NCBI GenBank assembly: GCA_015056145.1
Contig: SVGY01000016.1
Span: 1-55,943, forward strand
Direction of reading: 5' to 3'
DNA: 55,943 bases
From: Clostridiales bacterium
GTDB lineage: Bacteria > Bacillota > Clostridia > Christensenellales > Aristaeellaceae
Shown here: one piece after another, positions 17,628-26,534 of the stretch
Layout: every line of letters starts with the position of its first letter
Numbering within the stretch: the first letter of the stretch is position 1
Notes under the pieces: model-generated
Seen by the model: only the letters and a program-made list of their open reading frames with translations
What the model was told of the DNA's origin: nothing
The model's database searches: none
Position numbers and translations under genes: made by a program

Positions 17628-18299
17628 CTATTCGGGCACAACCTTCACCATGGCGTAGCGCAGTACAGCGCCTTCCATCTGGTAGCCCTTCTGGAACACC
17701 TCGCACACGGTGCCGGGTTCGCCGTCATCGGGGCTGCCCTGCATCACGGCATTTTCCAGATTGGGATCGAAAGGCTGACCCTTGCGGTCGATAGGGGTAA
17801 TACCGCGCTTTTCAAAGGCATCCGTCAGCTGGCGGTGGATCATTTCCACGCCTTCCTTGAGGGAAGCGTCGGTAGTGTTTTCGGCTGCGGCAATGGCTCT
17901 TTCCAGATTGTCAATCACCGGCAGCAAAGTGGTGGCAAATGCCTTTGCGCCGTCATCAAAGGACTCTTTGCGCAGGTTCTGGTTACGGCGGCGGAAATTT
18001 TCAAAATCAGCCTGTACCCGCTGCGCCATTGCCAGATATTCTTCCTGCTTGGCAACGGCTGCTTCCAGCGCTAACTCCCTTTCGTCCTTTGCGGGGGCTT
18101 CAGTGGTTTCAGCGGTTTCCTTCGGGATGGTTTCCGGTTCTGCAGCAGTTTCCTGCGCAGTTTCGGTTTCTGCCGCTTCCGTTTCTGCCATTTCGGCATC
18201 CACGGCTTCCAGCTGTGCGTTGTCCACTACGGTTTCCTCCGCCTTGGGCTTGGCGGTTTTTCTGGTACGTTTCTTAGGTGAATCTGCCAATTCTTTCAC
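17628..18299 (-). CDS. grpE: Nucleotide exchange factor GrpE
   Basis: The 223-residue protein has a long charged N-terminal extension (residues 1-85, rich in K, E, A and T). The GrpE helical domain follows, with ENFRRRNQNLR and VIDNLERA, and then the beta domain with EVFQKGY. It releases ADP from DnaK. The start is GTG (18297-18299), overlapping the hrcA stop by four bases (GTGA), so the two are translationally coupled. The extension is longer than in many homologues and of low complexity. Confidence 0.95.
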   Translation of the reverse strand: MKELADSPKKRTRKTAKPKAEETVVDNAQLEAVDAEMAETEAAETETAQETAAEPETIPKETAETTEAPAKDERELALEAAVAKQEEYLAMAQRVQADFENFRRRNQNLRKESFDDGAKAFATTLLPVIDNLERAIAAAENTTDASLKEGVEMIHRQLTDAFEKRGITPIDRKGQPFDPNLENAVMQGSPDDGEPGTVCEVFQKGYQMEGAVLRYAMVKVVPE

Positions 18300-19321
18300 T
18301 CCTTATCGCTTCCCAGCAGCTCGCTGAGCTGCTGGCCCATGGCATTGAGCACGCTGAGCACATGTCCATAATGCATTCTTGTGGGGCCAATGACACCGAT
18401 GGTTCCGTGCGTATTATCCCCCAGGCGGTAGGTGGCTGTTACCAAAGAGCAGTCCGCCAGTTCAGGGATACCGGTTTCCGGGCCGATACGGACGGTGAAG
18501 GCCATTTCTCCGTGGTTATCCAGAAGGCTCATCAGCTTATCCTTGGTTTCCAGAACGCTGAGGAAGTTACGGGCCTTTTCCACATCGTTGTATTCGGGAT
18601 AGTTGAGAATGTTGCTGGTTCCGCCCAGCGCAATCTTGGCCTTGCTGCCTTTCCCCTCGGTTTCATCCACAAATTCCATGATACCACTGAGCAGCTGACT
18701 GTTTTCCTTCATGGTGCTGCGGATGTCACGGAGCAGCGTCTGGGCCTCGCTCAGGGTATGGTTGGCAAGGCGTTCCGTCAGCATCCGGCTGATGGAATAC
18801 AGGGTGTCCGAATCCATGTCCTTGCCTACATTGATGACGGTATCCCGCATAATGCCGCCGTCGGTGACGATGACCACCAGCGCAGAGGTTGATGTGACAG
18901 GCACCAGCTGCAGGTTACGGATGCGGAGCTCATTTCCTTTCGGGGTCATCACCAGGGAGGTGTAATGGGTCAGGCCGGAAAGTACCTGGGCAGCATGATG
19001 GATAACATCCTCCATCTGCCGGGTGCGATCGCCGAAAAAGTGGCGCACATCGGTTTCCCCATCAGTGGGAATCATGCCCCGGGCAAGCAGCTGATCCACA
19101 TACAGGCGGTAAGCCTTGGCGCTGGGCACACGCCCTGCGCTGACGTGGGGCTGATCCAGATATCCCAGTTCTTCCAGGTCGCTCATTTCGTTACGGATGG
19201 TAGCGGAGCTCAGACCCATTTCGTACTTTTTGGAAATCGTTCTGCTGCCAACAGGTATGGCCGTTAGGATATAGTCGTCGATGATTGCCTGCAAAATACG
19301 GAATTTTCTGGCATCCATCAT
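18296..19321 (-). CDS. hrcA: Heat-inducible transcription repressor HrcA
   Basis: The 341-residue repressor has the N-terminal winged-helix domain (MMDARKFRILQAIIDDYI; SSATIRNEMSDLEELGYL) and the HrcA-specific dimerisation region. It binds the CIRCE operator located 51 bases upstream of its own start and represses the whole hrcA-grpE-dnaK-dnaJ operon; GroEL is usually needed for its activity. ATG 19319-19321 was chosen because GGAGG lies 11 bases upstream. Earlier in-frame codons lie within the leader and the operator. Confidence 0.96.
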   Translation of the reverse strand: MMDARKFRILQAIIDDYILTAIPVGSRTISKKYEMGLSSATIRNEMSDLEELGYLDQPHVSAGRVPSAKAYRLYVDQLLARGMIPTDGETDVRHFFGDRTRQMEDVIHHAAQVLSGLTHYTSLVMTPKGNELRIRNLQLVPVTSTSALVVIVTDGGIMRDTVINVGKDMDSDTLYSISRMLTERLANHTLSEAQTLLRDIRSTMKENSQLLSGIMEFVDETEGKGSKAKIALGGTSNILNYPEYNDVEKARNFLSVLETKDKLMSLLDNHGEMAFTVRIGPETGIPELADCSLVTATYRLGDNTHGTIGVIGPTRMHYGHVLSVLNAMGQQLSELLGSDKE

Positions 19322-19371
19322 AGTGGCAGCCGCCTCCTTCCTTAATATGTACTTAGGTTGTTTTCGGATTG

Positions 19372-19398
19372 TTAGCACTCACTCAGCATGAGTGCTAA
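19372..19398 (-). promoter_or_regulatory. CIRCE operator
   Basis: TTAGCACTC (19372-19380), nine spacer bases and GAGTGCTAA (19390-19398) form the exact consensus CIRCE inverted repeat. It overlaps the expected start region of the promoter at 19407-19435 and is bound by HrcA. Confidence 0.97.
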
Positions 19399-19406
19399 CA
19401 CTGCAT

Positions 19407-19435
19407 ATCATATTCCACCACCCGGTTTTTGTCAA
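19407..19435 (-). promoter_or_regulatory. Sigma-A promoter of the heat-shock operon
   Basis: On the minus strand TTGACA (19430-19435), a 17-base spacer and TATGAT (19407-19412) lie directly upstream of CIRCE. Confidence 0.92.
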
Positions 19436-19583
19436 TAGTTTTTGCAATTTTGTGGCATGGAATTTCAAGAATGTTCATATTTTGTTTTTCCGGCCCTCTT
19501 GCTCGCCCGGACATATCAAAAAACGATTTCCTGTGATATTCTCTATAAAGGAACCATTCAAAAACAGCGGAAGGATATCGCCC

Positions 19584-20384
19584 ATGAACCAAAAGCAAAA
19601 GAACACAGAACGTTTTTCCGGTTTTACCGATATCTACGATTCAACAAGGCCCCGCCTGCCTTACTGCGTGGCCCACAGGCTTATCGCACTTCTTGGAAAG
19701 AATCCGGAACTGGTGCTGGATGTTGGCTGTGGCAGTGGCCTTTCCAGCGGGATATGGAAAAATATCAGCAGGAAAACTATTGGCATTGAACCCGGCGAAG
19801 ACATGTATCAGCTGGCGCTGTCCAAATCCAGCGATAAACTTTCCTTTATCAAAGCCTTTTCCGATGCCATTCCCCTGCCCGATGACTGCGCAGATATCAT
19901 CGTCTGTTCCCAATCATTCCACTGGATGGAGCCTTCGTCCACGCTGAAGGAGTTCAACCGTCTGCTGAAACCCAATGGTGTATTTGCATGTGTGGATTAC
20001 GACTGGCCTCCCATCGTACATGAACAGGTGAAAAGCGCCTATGCAACCCTCAATTTCAAGGTACATCAATTGGAAGAGCAGGAAAGCTCCCTGCAGGAAA
20101 CTTTTGTCCGTTATCCCAAAAACAAGCATCTTCAAAACATATCTGACAGCGGTTACTTTGCCATTTGCCAGGAGGAAAATTTTTCCAGCACAGAAACCTG
20201 CACCAGAGAACGGCTTTTGCAAATGGTATACAGTCAGAGTGGGCTGCAGACTGTGCTTCGCCTGATGCCCCAAGCCATCGAAACAGAATTGGCCGCCTAT
20301 AAAGAAGCCGTCGCCAGCAGTTACGGCGATTCCCCATTCGCAATCGGGTTTACCTACAAAATGCGCTACGGCATAAAAAAATAA
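19584..20384 (+). CDS. Class I SAM-dependent methyltransferase
   Basis: The 266-residue protein has the class I methyltransferase motif I LVLDVGCGSGLSS and later motifs TIGIEPGEDM, DIIVCSQSFHW and LLKPNGVFACVDYD. It resembles UbiE/MenG-like small-molecule methyltransferases (Methyltransf_11 type). The substrate is unknown. ATG 19584 has AAGGA eight bases upstream; the open frame extends further upstream but through the hrcA promoter region. It is a single gene, divergent from hrcA and convergent with the DUF1667 gene. Confidence 0.82.
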   Translation: MNQKQKNTERFSGFTDIYDSTRPRLPYCVAHRLIALLGKNPELVLDVGCGSGLSSGIWKNISRKTIGIEPGEDMYQLALSKSSDKLSFIKAFSDAIPLPDDCADIIVCSQSFHWMEPSSTLKEFNRLLKPNGVFACVDYDWPPIVHEQVKSAYATLNFKVHQLEEQESSLQETFVRYPKNKHLQNISDSGYFAICQEENFSSTETCTRERLLQMVYSQSGLQTVLRLMPQAIETELAAYKEAVASSYGDSPFAIGFTYKMRYGIKK

Positions 20385-20398
20385 TTTTACACAAACAT

Positions 20399-20436
20399 AA
20401 GGGACCGAGGCAAACCGTTGTTTGCTTCAGTCCCTT
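20399..20436. terminator. Bidirectional terminator-like hairpin between convergent genes
   Basis: A 17-bp stem with one mismatch (20399-20415 paired with 20420-20436, CGTT loop) lies between the methyltransferase and the DUF1667 gene. The T-tracts on both sides are weak. Confidence 0.6.
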
Positions 20437-20460
20437 TGCTGTATTTCCCTGTGTGCTTAT

Positions 20461-20814
20461 TTACTCCACATTCTTCGTTGCAATCACATCCACGCCGGTT
20501 CCGCACACATCTGTCAGGAGCACCTGGCCCATCTTCACGGGAGCTTTGACCGTCAACTGGCTGAGCTTTTCCATGCAGGCGAAAATCTTTTCCTTGGGAA
20601 TAGGCGTACGAGTTTTGACGCTGACAGGTATCTTCCGGTTTTCAACGGGAATGGCCGCTGTTACCATGCGGGCTGGAGCCACGCATTCCTGCCGGGCGTA
20701 GGTATCCCCCCGTTTACAGCCGTGGCCGTTTACAGCGGTCACAACCCCGTCTTCCACTGTCACCTGAAGGCGGCAGCCCACAGGACAATTGATGCAGGTA
20801 ATCTGTCTTTCCAT
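20461..20814 (-). CDS. DUF1667 domain protein
   Basis: This 117-residue protein opens with a cysteine cluster (CINCPVGC) and has further cysteines at GHGCKRGDTYARQEC, suggesting a small metal or iron-sulfur site. DUF1667 proteins accompany a GlpA-like and a FAD/NAD oxidoreductase in many Clostridia, as here, and are thought to be the third subunit of an anaerobic glycerol-3-phosphate dehydrogenase-like complex. It follows the second subunit by 12 bases. Confidence 0.85.
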   Translation of the reverse strand: MERQITCINCPVGCRLQVTVEDGVVTAVNGHGCKRGDTYARQECVAPARMVTAAIPVENRKIPVSVKTRTPIPKEKIFACMEKLSQLTVKAPVKMGQVLLTDVCGTGVDVIATKNVE

Positions 20815-20826
20815 GCTGTCTCCTCC

Positions 20827-22110
20827 TTACTGTTCCACGGAAACGGTAATATCTGCCCCGGAAAGGGCGGCGATCAATTCCGGTTTCAGGGTCAGCTCGC
20901 ACATTTCGCCGGGAGCGACCACACGTTTTTTCTGACGCAGAATTTCCTTATCTCCGTCACGAATTACGATATAGGCATTCTCAAACACGTTTGCAGGGCG
21001 GAACATCAGCTGCACAGATTCTGTTTCAGTTTCAGGGATCAGCAGCCGCTGAGGCACTGCACCACGCACATTGCTTCCGTCCCTCACTTTTGCATACCGT
21101 CCGGCACGGCTCTTTCCAAGAACGTACTGTGCGGCAGCCTTGCCTGCACGCATACTTTCTGCGCTGACAAAGTCCACAAGGTCATGCACATGCAAAACGT
21201 TTCCGCAGGCGAAAATGCCTTCTACACTGGTCTGGAAGGTGTCGTCCACCACTGCGCCGCTGGTCTGGGGAGACATTTCCACATGCGCCATCTGTGTCAG
21301 CTCGTTTTCCGGCAGCAGACCCACGGAAAGCAACAGCGTGTCACATTGGATATACTGCTCCGTACCGGGAATGGGATTTTTGTTTGCGTCCACCTTGGCG
21401 ATGGTCACTCCGCTGAGACGTTCCCTGCCATGAATATCCACAACTGTATGACTCAGCAGAAGCGGAATGTCGTAATCCTCCAGGCACTGGACGATATTGC
21501 GGTTCAGGCCGCCGGAATAGGGCATGATCTCCACGCAGGCCAGCACCTTGGCCCCCTGCAAAGTCATGCGGCGGGCCATAATGAGGCCGATATCGCCGCT
21601 GCCGAGAATCACAACCCGCTTGCCGGGCATATACCCCTCCAGGTTGACATATTTCTGGGCCGTGCCAGCGGAATAGATGCCTGCGCAGCGGGTTCCGGGC
21701 GTGCCCAGTGCACCCCGGGGACGTTCCCTGCAGCCCATGGCAAGGATCAATGCGCCGCATTCAAAAAGCTGCACGCCTCTTTCCTTGCTGACGGCGGTCA
21801 CAAAGCGGTTTTCATCAATGGAAAGCACAGTGGTGCCGCAACGCACCTCTATTCCCAGCTCAATTGCCCGATCGATATCACGCTGGGCATATTCCGGGCC
21901 GGTCAGTTCCTCCTTGAAGCGATGGAGCCCAAAGCCGTTATGAATGCACTGGCGCAGAATGCCGCCCATGTGCTCCTCACGCTCCAAAACCAAAAGATTA
22001 TCAACGCCTGCTTCCTTTGCGGCGATGGCAGCCGCCAGACCGGCCGGGCCTGCGCCCACGATAAGGATATCTACTTTCTGTACTTGACTGCGCAGTTCTT
22101 CGCTGAGCAT
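20827..22110 (-). CDS. FAD-dependent pyridine nucleotide oxidoreductase (second subunit)
   Basis: This 427-residue protein has two dinucleotide-binding folds: FAD near the N-terminus (IVGAGPAGLAAAIAAKEAG) and NAD(P) in the middle (VVILGSGDIGLIMARRM). A C-terminal FAD segment (GIFACGNVLHVHDLVDFV) follows. It resembles the small oxidoreductase partner of GlpA-like enzymes. ATG 22108-22110 has AGGGG nine bases upstream; a start three codons earlier overlaps the GlpA-like gene by eight bases but directly abuts that site. It probably passes electrons between the GlpA-like flavoprotein and NAD(P) or a carrier. Confidence 0.85.
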   Translation of the reverse strand: MLSEELRSQVQKVDILIVGAGPAGLAAAIAAKEAGVDNLLVLEREEHMGGILRQCIHNGFGLHRFKEELTGPEYAQRDIDRAIELGIEVRCGTTVLSIDENRFVTAVSKERGVQLFECGALILAMGCRERPRGALGTPGTRCAGIYSAGTAQKYVNLEGYMPGKRVVILGSGDIGLIMARRMTLQGAKVLACVEIMPYSGGLNRNIVQCLEDYDIPLLLSHTVVDIHGRERLSGVTIAKVDANKNPIPGTEQYIQCDTLLLSVGLLPENELTQMAHVEMSPQTSGAVVDDTFQTSVEGIFACGNVLHVHDLVDFVSAESMRAGKAAAQYVLGKSRAGRYAKVRDGSNVRGAVPQRLLIPETETESVQLMFRPANVFENAYIVIRDGDKEILRQKKRVVAPGEMCELTLKPELIAALSGADITVSVEQ

Positions 22111-22111
22111 A

Positions 22112-23566
22112 TCAGGCATCCCCTTTCCTGAGGGCGTCGGCTACAGTGCCCACCAGCACTTTGCTTTCGCCGCCGCATTTTGTAATCTCCGTGGGAGCAA
22201 GGTTCAGTTCCTCCGAAAGGATCTCCAGCACCCTGGGGCTGCAAAAACCGCCCTGGCACCGGCCCATGCCTGCACGGGTACGACGTTTTACCCCGTCGAT
22301 GGTGCGTGCGCCAACGGGCCGGCGGATAGCAGCACGAATCTCCGCTTCCGTCACCTGCTCGCAGCGGCATACCAATGCGCCGTATTCAGGGTTATCTCTC
22401 ACGATCGCCGCCCGCTCTTCAAGAGTCATGGCATAGAAAGGCTTTTCCCGGCGGGGAGCAGGTTTCCATTCCGCTTTCAGGGACAGACCCTGTTCCTGTG
22501 CAATTTGCTGGCTGAGCCGCTTGGCAATGGACGGTGCGGCAGACAAACCAGGGCTTTCGATACCTACGGTTTCATAAGCCCCGTAAACTCCCTCCACTGC
22601 ACCCACCACAAAATCATCTGTGACGCAGTGGGCACGGATGCCTGCGAAGGTGGTGATGGAAGTTTTCAAAGTAAGTCCGGGCCAGGTACGGCGGGCAGCC
22701 TCCACGACCTTCGCAAGGGAACCGGCGGTGGTGCTCACGTCGGTGGCATCCTCCACATCTTCAGCGGTGGGGCCAAGCAATGTATTGCCGTGAGCGGTGG
22801 GGCTCACCAGGATACCCTTGCCCATCTTAGTGGGGCATTGGAACATAGTCCTTGCAAAGAAGGGCTCTGCCTGATGGTCCAAAAGATAGTATTCGCCCTT
22901 GCGGGGGATGATGTTCAATTTGTTTTCGGAAAGCTGGTTGTGAAGCTCTGCGGAATGGACGCCTGCGCAGTTGACAATGATATCCGCTTCCATCTCGCCT
23001 TTATTGGTAACGAGCAAAAAGCCATTATCCTGCTTGATAATCCTCTCCACCAGGGTCTCCATGCGAAACTCCACATCGTTGACCGCAGCATGGTCTGCAA
23101 GGGCACAGGTCAACTCGTAGGGGCTGGTAAGGCCGCTGGTTTCCTCCAGCAATGCGCAAACCACCTCCGGATTCACGTTGGGTTCCATTTCGAGGATTTC
23201 GTCCCTCTCAATGATCCTCTGGCCCTCCACCCCATTGGCCTCACCCTGAGCGTATAGCTTTTCCAGTGTTTTCCGCTCTTCTTCGCTGAAAGCCAGTACC
23301 ATTGCCCCACACTGCACATAGGGTGCATCCACTTCCCTGCACAGCTCCGGGTACATCCTTGCGCCCTCCACATTGGTCAGCGCCTTGATGCTACCGGGCT
23401 TTGCATCAAAACCGGCGTGAACGATGCCGCTGTTGGCCTTGCTTGCACCGGAAGCAACATCTTCCCCGCCTTCCAGCAAAAGGATATCCGCTTCATACCG
23501 GCTCAGCATGCGGGCCACAGCGCAGCCCACCACGCCGCCGCCGATAATAATGATCTTCTTTTTCAT
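22112..23566 (-). CDS. GlpA-like FAD-dependent oxidoreductase with BFD-type [2Fe-2S] domain
   Basis: The 484-residue protein has an N-terminal DAO/GlpA fold with the FAD motif IIGGGVVGCAVARMLSRYEA. Near the C-terminus is a bacterioferritin-associated-ferredoxin-like domain with four cysteines (CRCEQVTEAEI and GRCQGGFC). This matches clostridial proteins annotated as glycerol-3-phosphate dehydrogenase or GlpA/GlpO-like. No glycerol kinase or facilitator is nearby, so the substrate is inferred from family only. It is first in a three-gene operon with the downstream flavoprotein and DUF1667 protein. GGAGG lies upstream of ATG 23566. Confidence 0.87.
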   Translation of the reverse strand: MKKKIIIIGGGVVGCAVARMLSRYEADILLLEGGEDVASGASKANSGIVHAGFDAKPGSIKALTNVEGARMYPELCREVDAPYVQCGAMVLAFSEEERKTLEKLYAQGEANGVEGQRIIERDEILEMEPNVNPEVVCALLEETSGLTSPYELTCALADHAAVNDVEFRMETLVERIIKQDNGFLLVTNKGEMEADIIVNCAGVHSAELHNQLSENKLNIIPRKGEYYLLDHQAEPFFARTMFQCPTKMGKGILVSPTAHGNTLLGPTAEDVEDATDVSTTAGSLAKVVEAARRTWPGLTLKTSITTFAGIRAHCVTDDFVVGAVEGVYGAYETVGIESPGLSAAPSIAKRLSQQIAQEQGLSLKAEWKPAPRREKPFYAMTLEERAAIVRDNPEYGALVCRCEQVTEAEIRAAIRRPVGARTIDGVKRRTRAGMGRCQGGFCSPRVLEILSEELNLAPTEITKCGGESKVLVGTVADALRKGDA

Positions 23567-23674
23567 GGCAAACCCTCCGAATCGTTGGCTTGAATAACGG
23601 ACGATGCATACCGTACAGCCTATATCATAACACGATACACATGAAATGAGTATAGGGAATATTATTCAGAGCAC

Positions 23675-23712
23675 AAAAAAGACCGGTTGGCAATATACCT
23701 GCCAGCCGGTTC
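23675..23712 (-). terminator. Terminator of the ECF-coaX-hom-tcdA operon
   Basis: On the minus strand ACCGGCTGGCA pairs with TGCCAACCGGT (stem within 23682-23711, one G-T pair, seven-base loop), followed by a T-run at 23675-23680. Confidence 0.8.
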
Positions 23713-23731
23713 TTTATCCAATTGAACCTTA

Positions 23732-24466
23732 TCAGAGGCCGCATATCATCCGTACGGCCTCATATGCCATATACAGCCCGGCCACGGAGGGAACAAACGC
23801 CACGGAGCCCGGAGCCTGCCTGCCTTTTCCCTTGGTTTCCGCATTTTCATCAAAGGCGGGGGTAATGGCTTCTTCAGCAGAATACACACAGCGCAGGCTG
23901 GAAATACCCCGTTTGCGCAGTTCGCGCCGCATCACCCGGCACAGGGGACAACCTGAAGTTTCAAAGATATCCCCGATGCGGATCTGTGTAGGATCCAGCC
24001 GGTTTCCCATTCCCATGCAGGAAATCAACGGGATATTGCGTTCTGCGCATTTTTCCGCCAAATGAAGCTTGGAGGAAATAGTATCGATGGCATCCAGCAC
24101 CAGGGTACAGTCCGCAGGTATTTCCACCGGGTTTTCCGGCAGATAGAACTGATCGACAATGTTCAGCTCCATATCAGGCGCTGCATCCCGGAGACGCTGT
24201 GCCACCACGGCAGTCTTTTGCATGCCGATGGTGCTTGCCAGGGCCGGCAGTTGCCGATTGAGATTGGAGACAGCCACATCATCACAGTCCACAATGGTCA
24301 TCTTTCCAACGCCGGAACGAGCCATGGCTTCCGCTGCGTAGCTGCCTACGCCGCCCAGGCCAAGCAGCATCACATGGGCCTCTTCCAGCCTTTGAAGCTG
24401 AGCGGACTCAAGAAGCAATGCGCTGCGGGCAAGCCGCTGGCTGCGGGTAATGGTTTCGGGGTTCAT
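23732..24466 (-). CDS. tcdA: tRNA threonylcarbamoyladenosine dehydratase (TcdA/CsdL)
   Basis: This 244-residue E1-like enzyme has the ATP-binding motif LLGLGGVGSYAAEAMARSG and the adenylation region VDCDDVAVSNLNRQ. A cysteine pair region (GCPLCRVMRRELRKRGI) is typical of TcdA, which cyclises t6A37 to ct6A37 in tRNA. The ATG shares one base with the hom stop (TGATG). A general ThiF/MoeB sulfur-carrier adenylase is the alternative, but no ThiS- or MoaD-like partner is present. Confidence 0.9.
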   Translation of the reverse strand: MNPETITRSQRLARSALLLESAQLQRLEEAHVMLLGLGGVGSYAAEAMARSGVGKMTIVDCDDVAVSNLNRQLPALASTIGMQKTAVVAQRLRDAAPDMELNIVDQFYLPENPVEIPADCTLVLDAIDTISSKLHLAEKCAERNIPLISCMGMGNRLDPTQIRIGDIFETSGCPLCRVMRRELRKRGISSLRCVYSAEEAITPAFDENAETKGKGRQAPGSVAFVPSVAGLYMAYEAVRMICGL

Positions 24467-25746
24467 CAGCTTTCCACACGGATCAGGCTTTCCACCGTGG
24501 CGATTTCGGGATCGATATCACGGACGGCAGCCTGCATGTCGGTTTCCCTGGCAACGTGGGTAATGAACACCAGCGGCACACGGTCGTTCTGGTTTTCGCC
24601 CTTCTGCTGCATGGCAGCAATGCTCACGCCGTGATCCGCAAAGGTCTGGGCCACACGGCTCAGTACGCCGGGAGCATCCTTGGCCATGGTACGCACATAG
24701 AAGGCGCACTTCCAGTCGGTATTGCGCTGCAGGGCGACGGCGGGCTTTTCTTCATTGACAAAGGTGGGATACTGGTGTACGGGTGCAGAAGCAGCCCGAA
24801 GCAGATCGCTGACGATAGCGCTGGCGGTAGGCAGATCGCCTGCGCCACGGCCCATGTACATCATCTCGTCACAGGCATGGCCCTTGAGGAAAACGGCATT
24901 GAAGGAGCCGCTCACGTTGGCCATGGGATGATCCTCCGCAATAAAGGTGGGATGTACACGGGTTTCCACCTTGAGACCATCTCGCTTGGCGATGGCCAGA
25001 AGTTTCAGGGTGTAGCCCAGCTCCTGGCCACAGCGGATATCCTCCAGCTTGACCCGGGTAATGCCTTCACGGTACACATATTCAAAGGGCACCTTGCCAT
25101 GGAAAGCAAGGCTGGAGAGAATGCTCAGCTTATAGGCAGCGTCGAAGCCCTCCACATCAGCAGCGGGATCGGGTTCCGCAAGACCAAGCCGCTGTGCATC
25201 CTTCAGCACGGTCTCGTAATCCTCGCCGTTTTTGCTCATGCGGGAGAGGATATAGTTGGTGGTTCCGTTGACGATGCCGTAGAGGTAATCGATACGATTG
25301 GCCTGAAGGCTTTCCTCAATGGTGTGGATGATGGGAATGGCACCGCAAACGGCTGCCTCGTAATAAAGGCCGGCGCCGTTTTCCTTGGCAGCCTGCTGCA
25401 ATTCATGCCAGTGCAGCGCAAGGGCAACCTTGTTGGCGGTCACCACCGTCTTGCCTTTTTTCAGGGCTGCCAGATCCCAGCTGAATGCAGGTTCTTCGCC
25501 GCCGAGGAATTCCAGCACGATAGAGATCTCATCGTCTTCAAGAATATCCTCCACTTTGTCCGTCAGGAATCCTTCCGGGAAGTCGATATCACGCTGTTTG
25601 TTCAGATTGCGCACCAGCGCACGCTTCATTTCAAACTGAAGACCGGTGCGATGGGAAATATCGTCCGCAAAGCCTTTGAGCAGCTTCCACACACCGCTGC
25701 CCACATTACCGCAACCAAAGAAACCGATTTTGATGATCTTGCTCAT
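24466..25746 (-). CDS. hom: Homoserine dehydrogenase
   Basis: This 426-residue enzyme reduces aspartate semialdehyde to homoserine in the threonine/methionine branch. The NAD(P) fold opens with IGFFGCGNVGSGVWKLL, the catalytic domain contains GIVNGTTNYILSRM, and the C-terminal 80 residues form an ACT regulatory domain (APGVLSRVAQTFADHGVSI). It lacks an aspartokinase fusion. It lies 18 bases after coaX and overlaps tcdA by one base, an operon arrangement with no obvious pathway link. Confidence 0.96.
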   Translation of the reverse strand: MSKIIKIGFFGCGNVGSGVWKLLKGFADDISHRTGLQFEMKRALVRNLNKQRDIDFPEGFLTDKVEDILEDDEISIVLEFLGGEEPAFSWDLAALKKGKTVVTANKVALALHWHELQQAAKENGAGLYYEAAVCGAIPIIHTIEESLQANRIDYLYGIVNGTTNYILSRMSKNGEDYETVLKDAQRLGLAEPDPAADVEGFDAAYKLSILSSLAFHGKVPFEYVYREGITRVKLEDIRCGQELGYTLKLLAIAKRDGLKVETRVHPTFIAEDHPMANVSGSFNAVFLKGHACDEMMYMGRGAGDLPTASAIVSDLLRAASAPVHQYPTFVNEEKPAVALQRNTDWKCAFYVRTMAKDAPGVLSRVAQTFADHGVSIAAMQQKGENQNDRVPLVFITHVARETDMQAAVRDIDPEIATVESLIRVES

Positions 25747-25764
25747 GAAGTATCGTCCTTTCCC

Positions 25765-26532
25765 TTATCGGTTACGCTCGTACAGAATCCGCAGGCCCTT
25801 GAGGGTCAGGATGCCGTCCAGCTTATCGATGATACCATTTTCTTCCGCAACGATTACGGCCATACCGCCAGTGGCCACCACCAGCGCATCCGGAGCCTTC
25901 AGTTCTTCACGGAACTTGCGCACCAGATAGTCGATCTGGCCGATATACCCGTTAATTACGCCGGATTGCAGGTTGGTAACGGTGGTGCGGCTGATGACGT
26001 TTTCCGGCCGGACAAGCTCAAACCTGGGCAGTTTGGCTGTGCCGCTGACAAGGGCTTCGCTGGTCAGCTTGATGCCGGGGCAGATGCAGCCGCCAAGAAA
26101 TGCGCCCTCCGCATCAATGGCGCCAAAAGTGGTCGCCGTACCAAAATCAATGAAGATACTGGGGCCGCCGTATTCCGCCTGAGTGGCCACAGCATTTGCA
26201 ATACGGTCGCTGCCCAGCTCCCGGGGATTTTCGTACTTCAGGTTGATGCCGGTACGGATACCAGGCGCCACGATCATGGGAGCCATATGGAAGTAATTCT
26301 TGCACATATGCTCCAGCGTAAAATTGATTGTGGGTACAACGCTGGACATCACAATGCCTTCCACATCCCGGAGGCTGTAACCCTCATGTTCAAACAGGGC
26401 GCAAAGCTTGAGGCCGTATTCATCGGATGTACTGGACTTGGATGTGGAAAGCCTCCAGTACTGCTTCATTTCTGCGCCATCAAAAAGGGCTGTTTTTATG
26501 TTGGTATTGCCAACATCCATGGTCAGAATCAT
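25765..26532 (-). CDS. coaX: Type III pantothenate kinase
   Basis: The 255-residue CoaX phosphorylates pantothenate in the first step of CoA synthesis. It starts MILTMDVGNTNIKTALFDG (phosphate-binding loop) and contains GSDRIANAVA, FGTATTFGAID and GGCICPGIKL, all diagnostic. It begins two bases after the ECF S-component gene, so the two are cotranscribed. This suggests pantothenate uptake feeding directly into the kinase. Confidence 0.97.
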   Translation of the reverse strand: MILTMDVGNTNIKTALFDGAEMKQYWRLSTSKSSTSDEYGLKLCALFEHEGYSLRDVEGIVMSSVVPTINFTLEHMCKNYFHMAPMIVAPGIRTGINLKYENPRELGSDRIANAVATQAEYGGPSIFIDFGTATTFGAIDAEGAFLGGCICPGIKLTSEALVSGTAKLPRFELVRPENVISRTTVTNLQSGVINGYIGQIDYLVRKFREELKAPDALVVATGGMAVIVAEENGIIDKLDGILTLKGLRILYERNR

Positions 26533-26534
26533 TT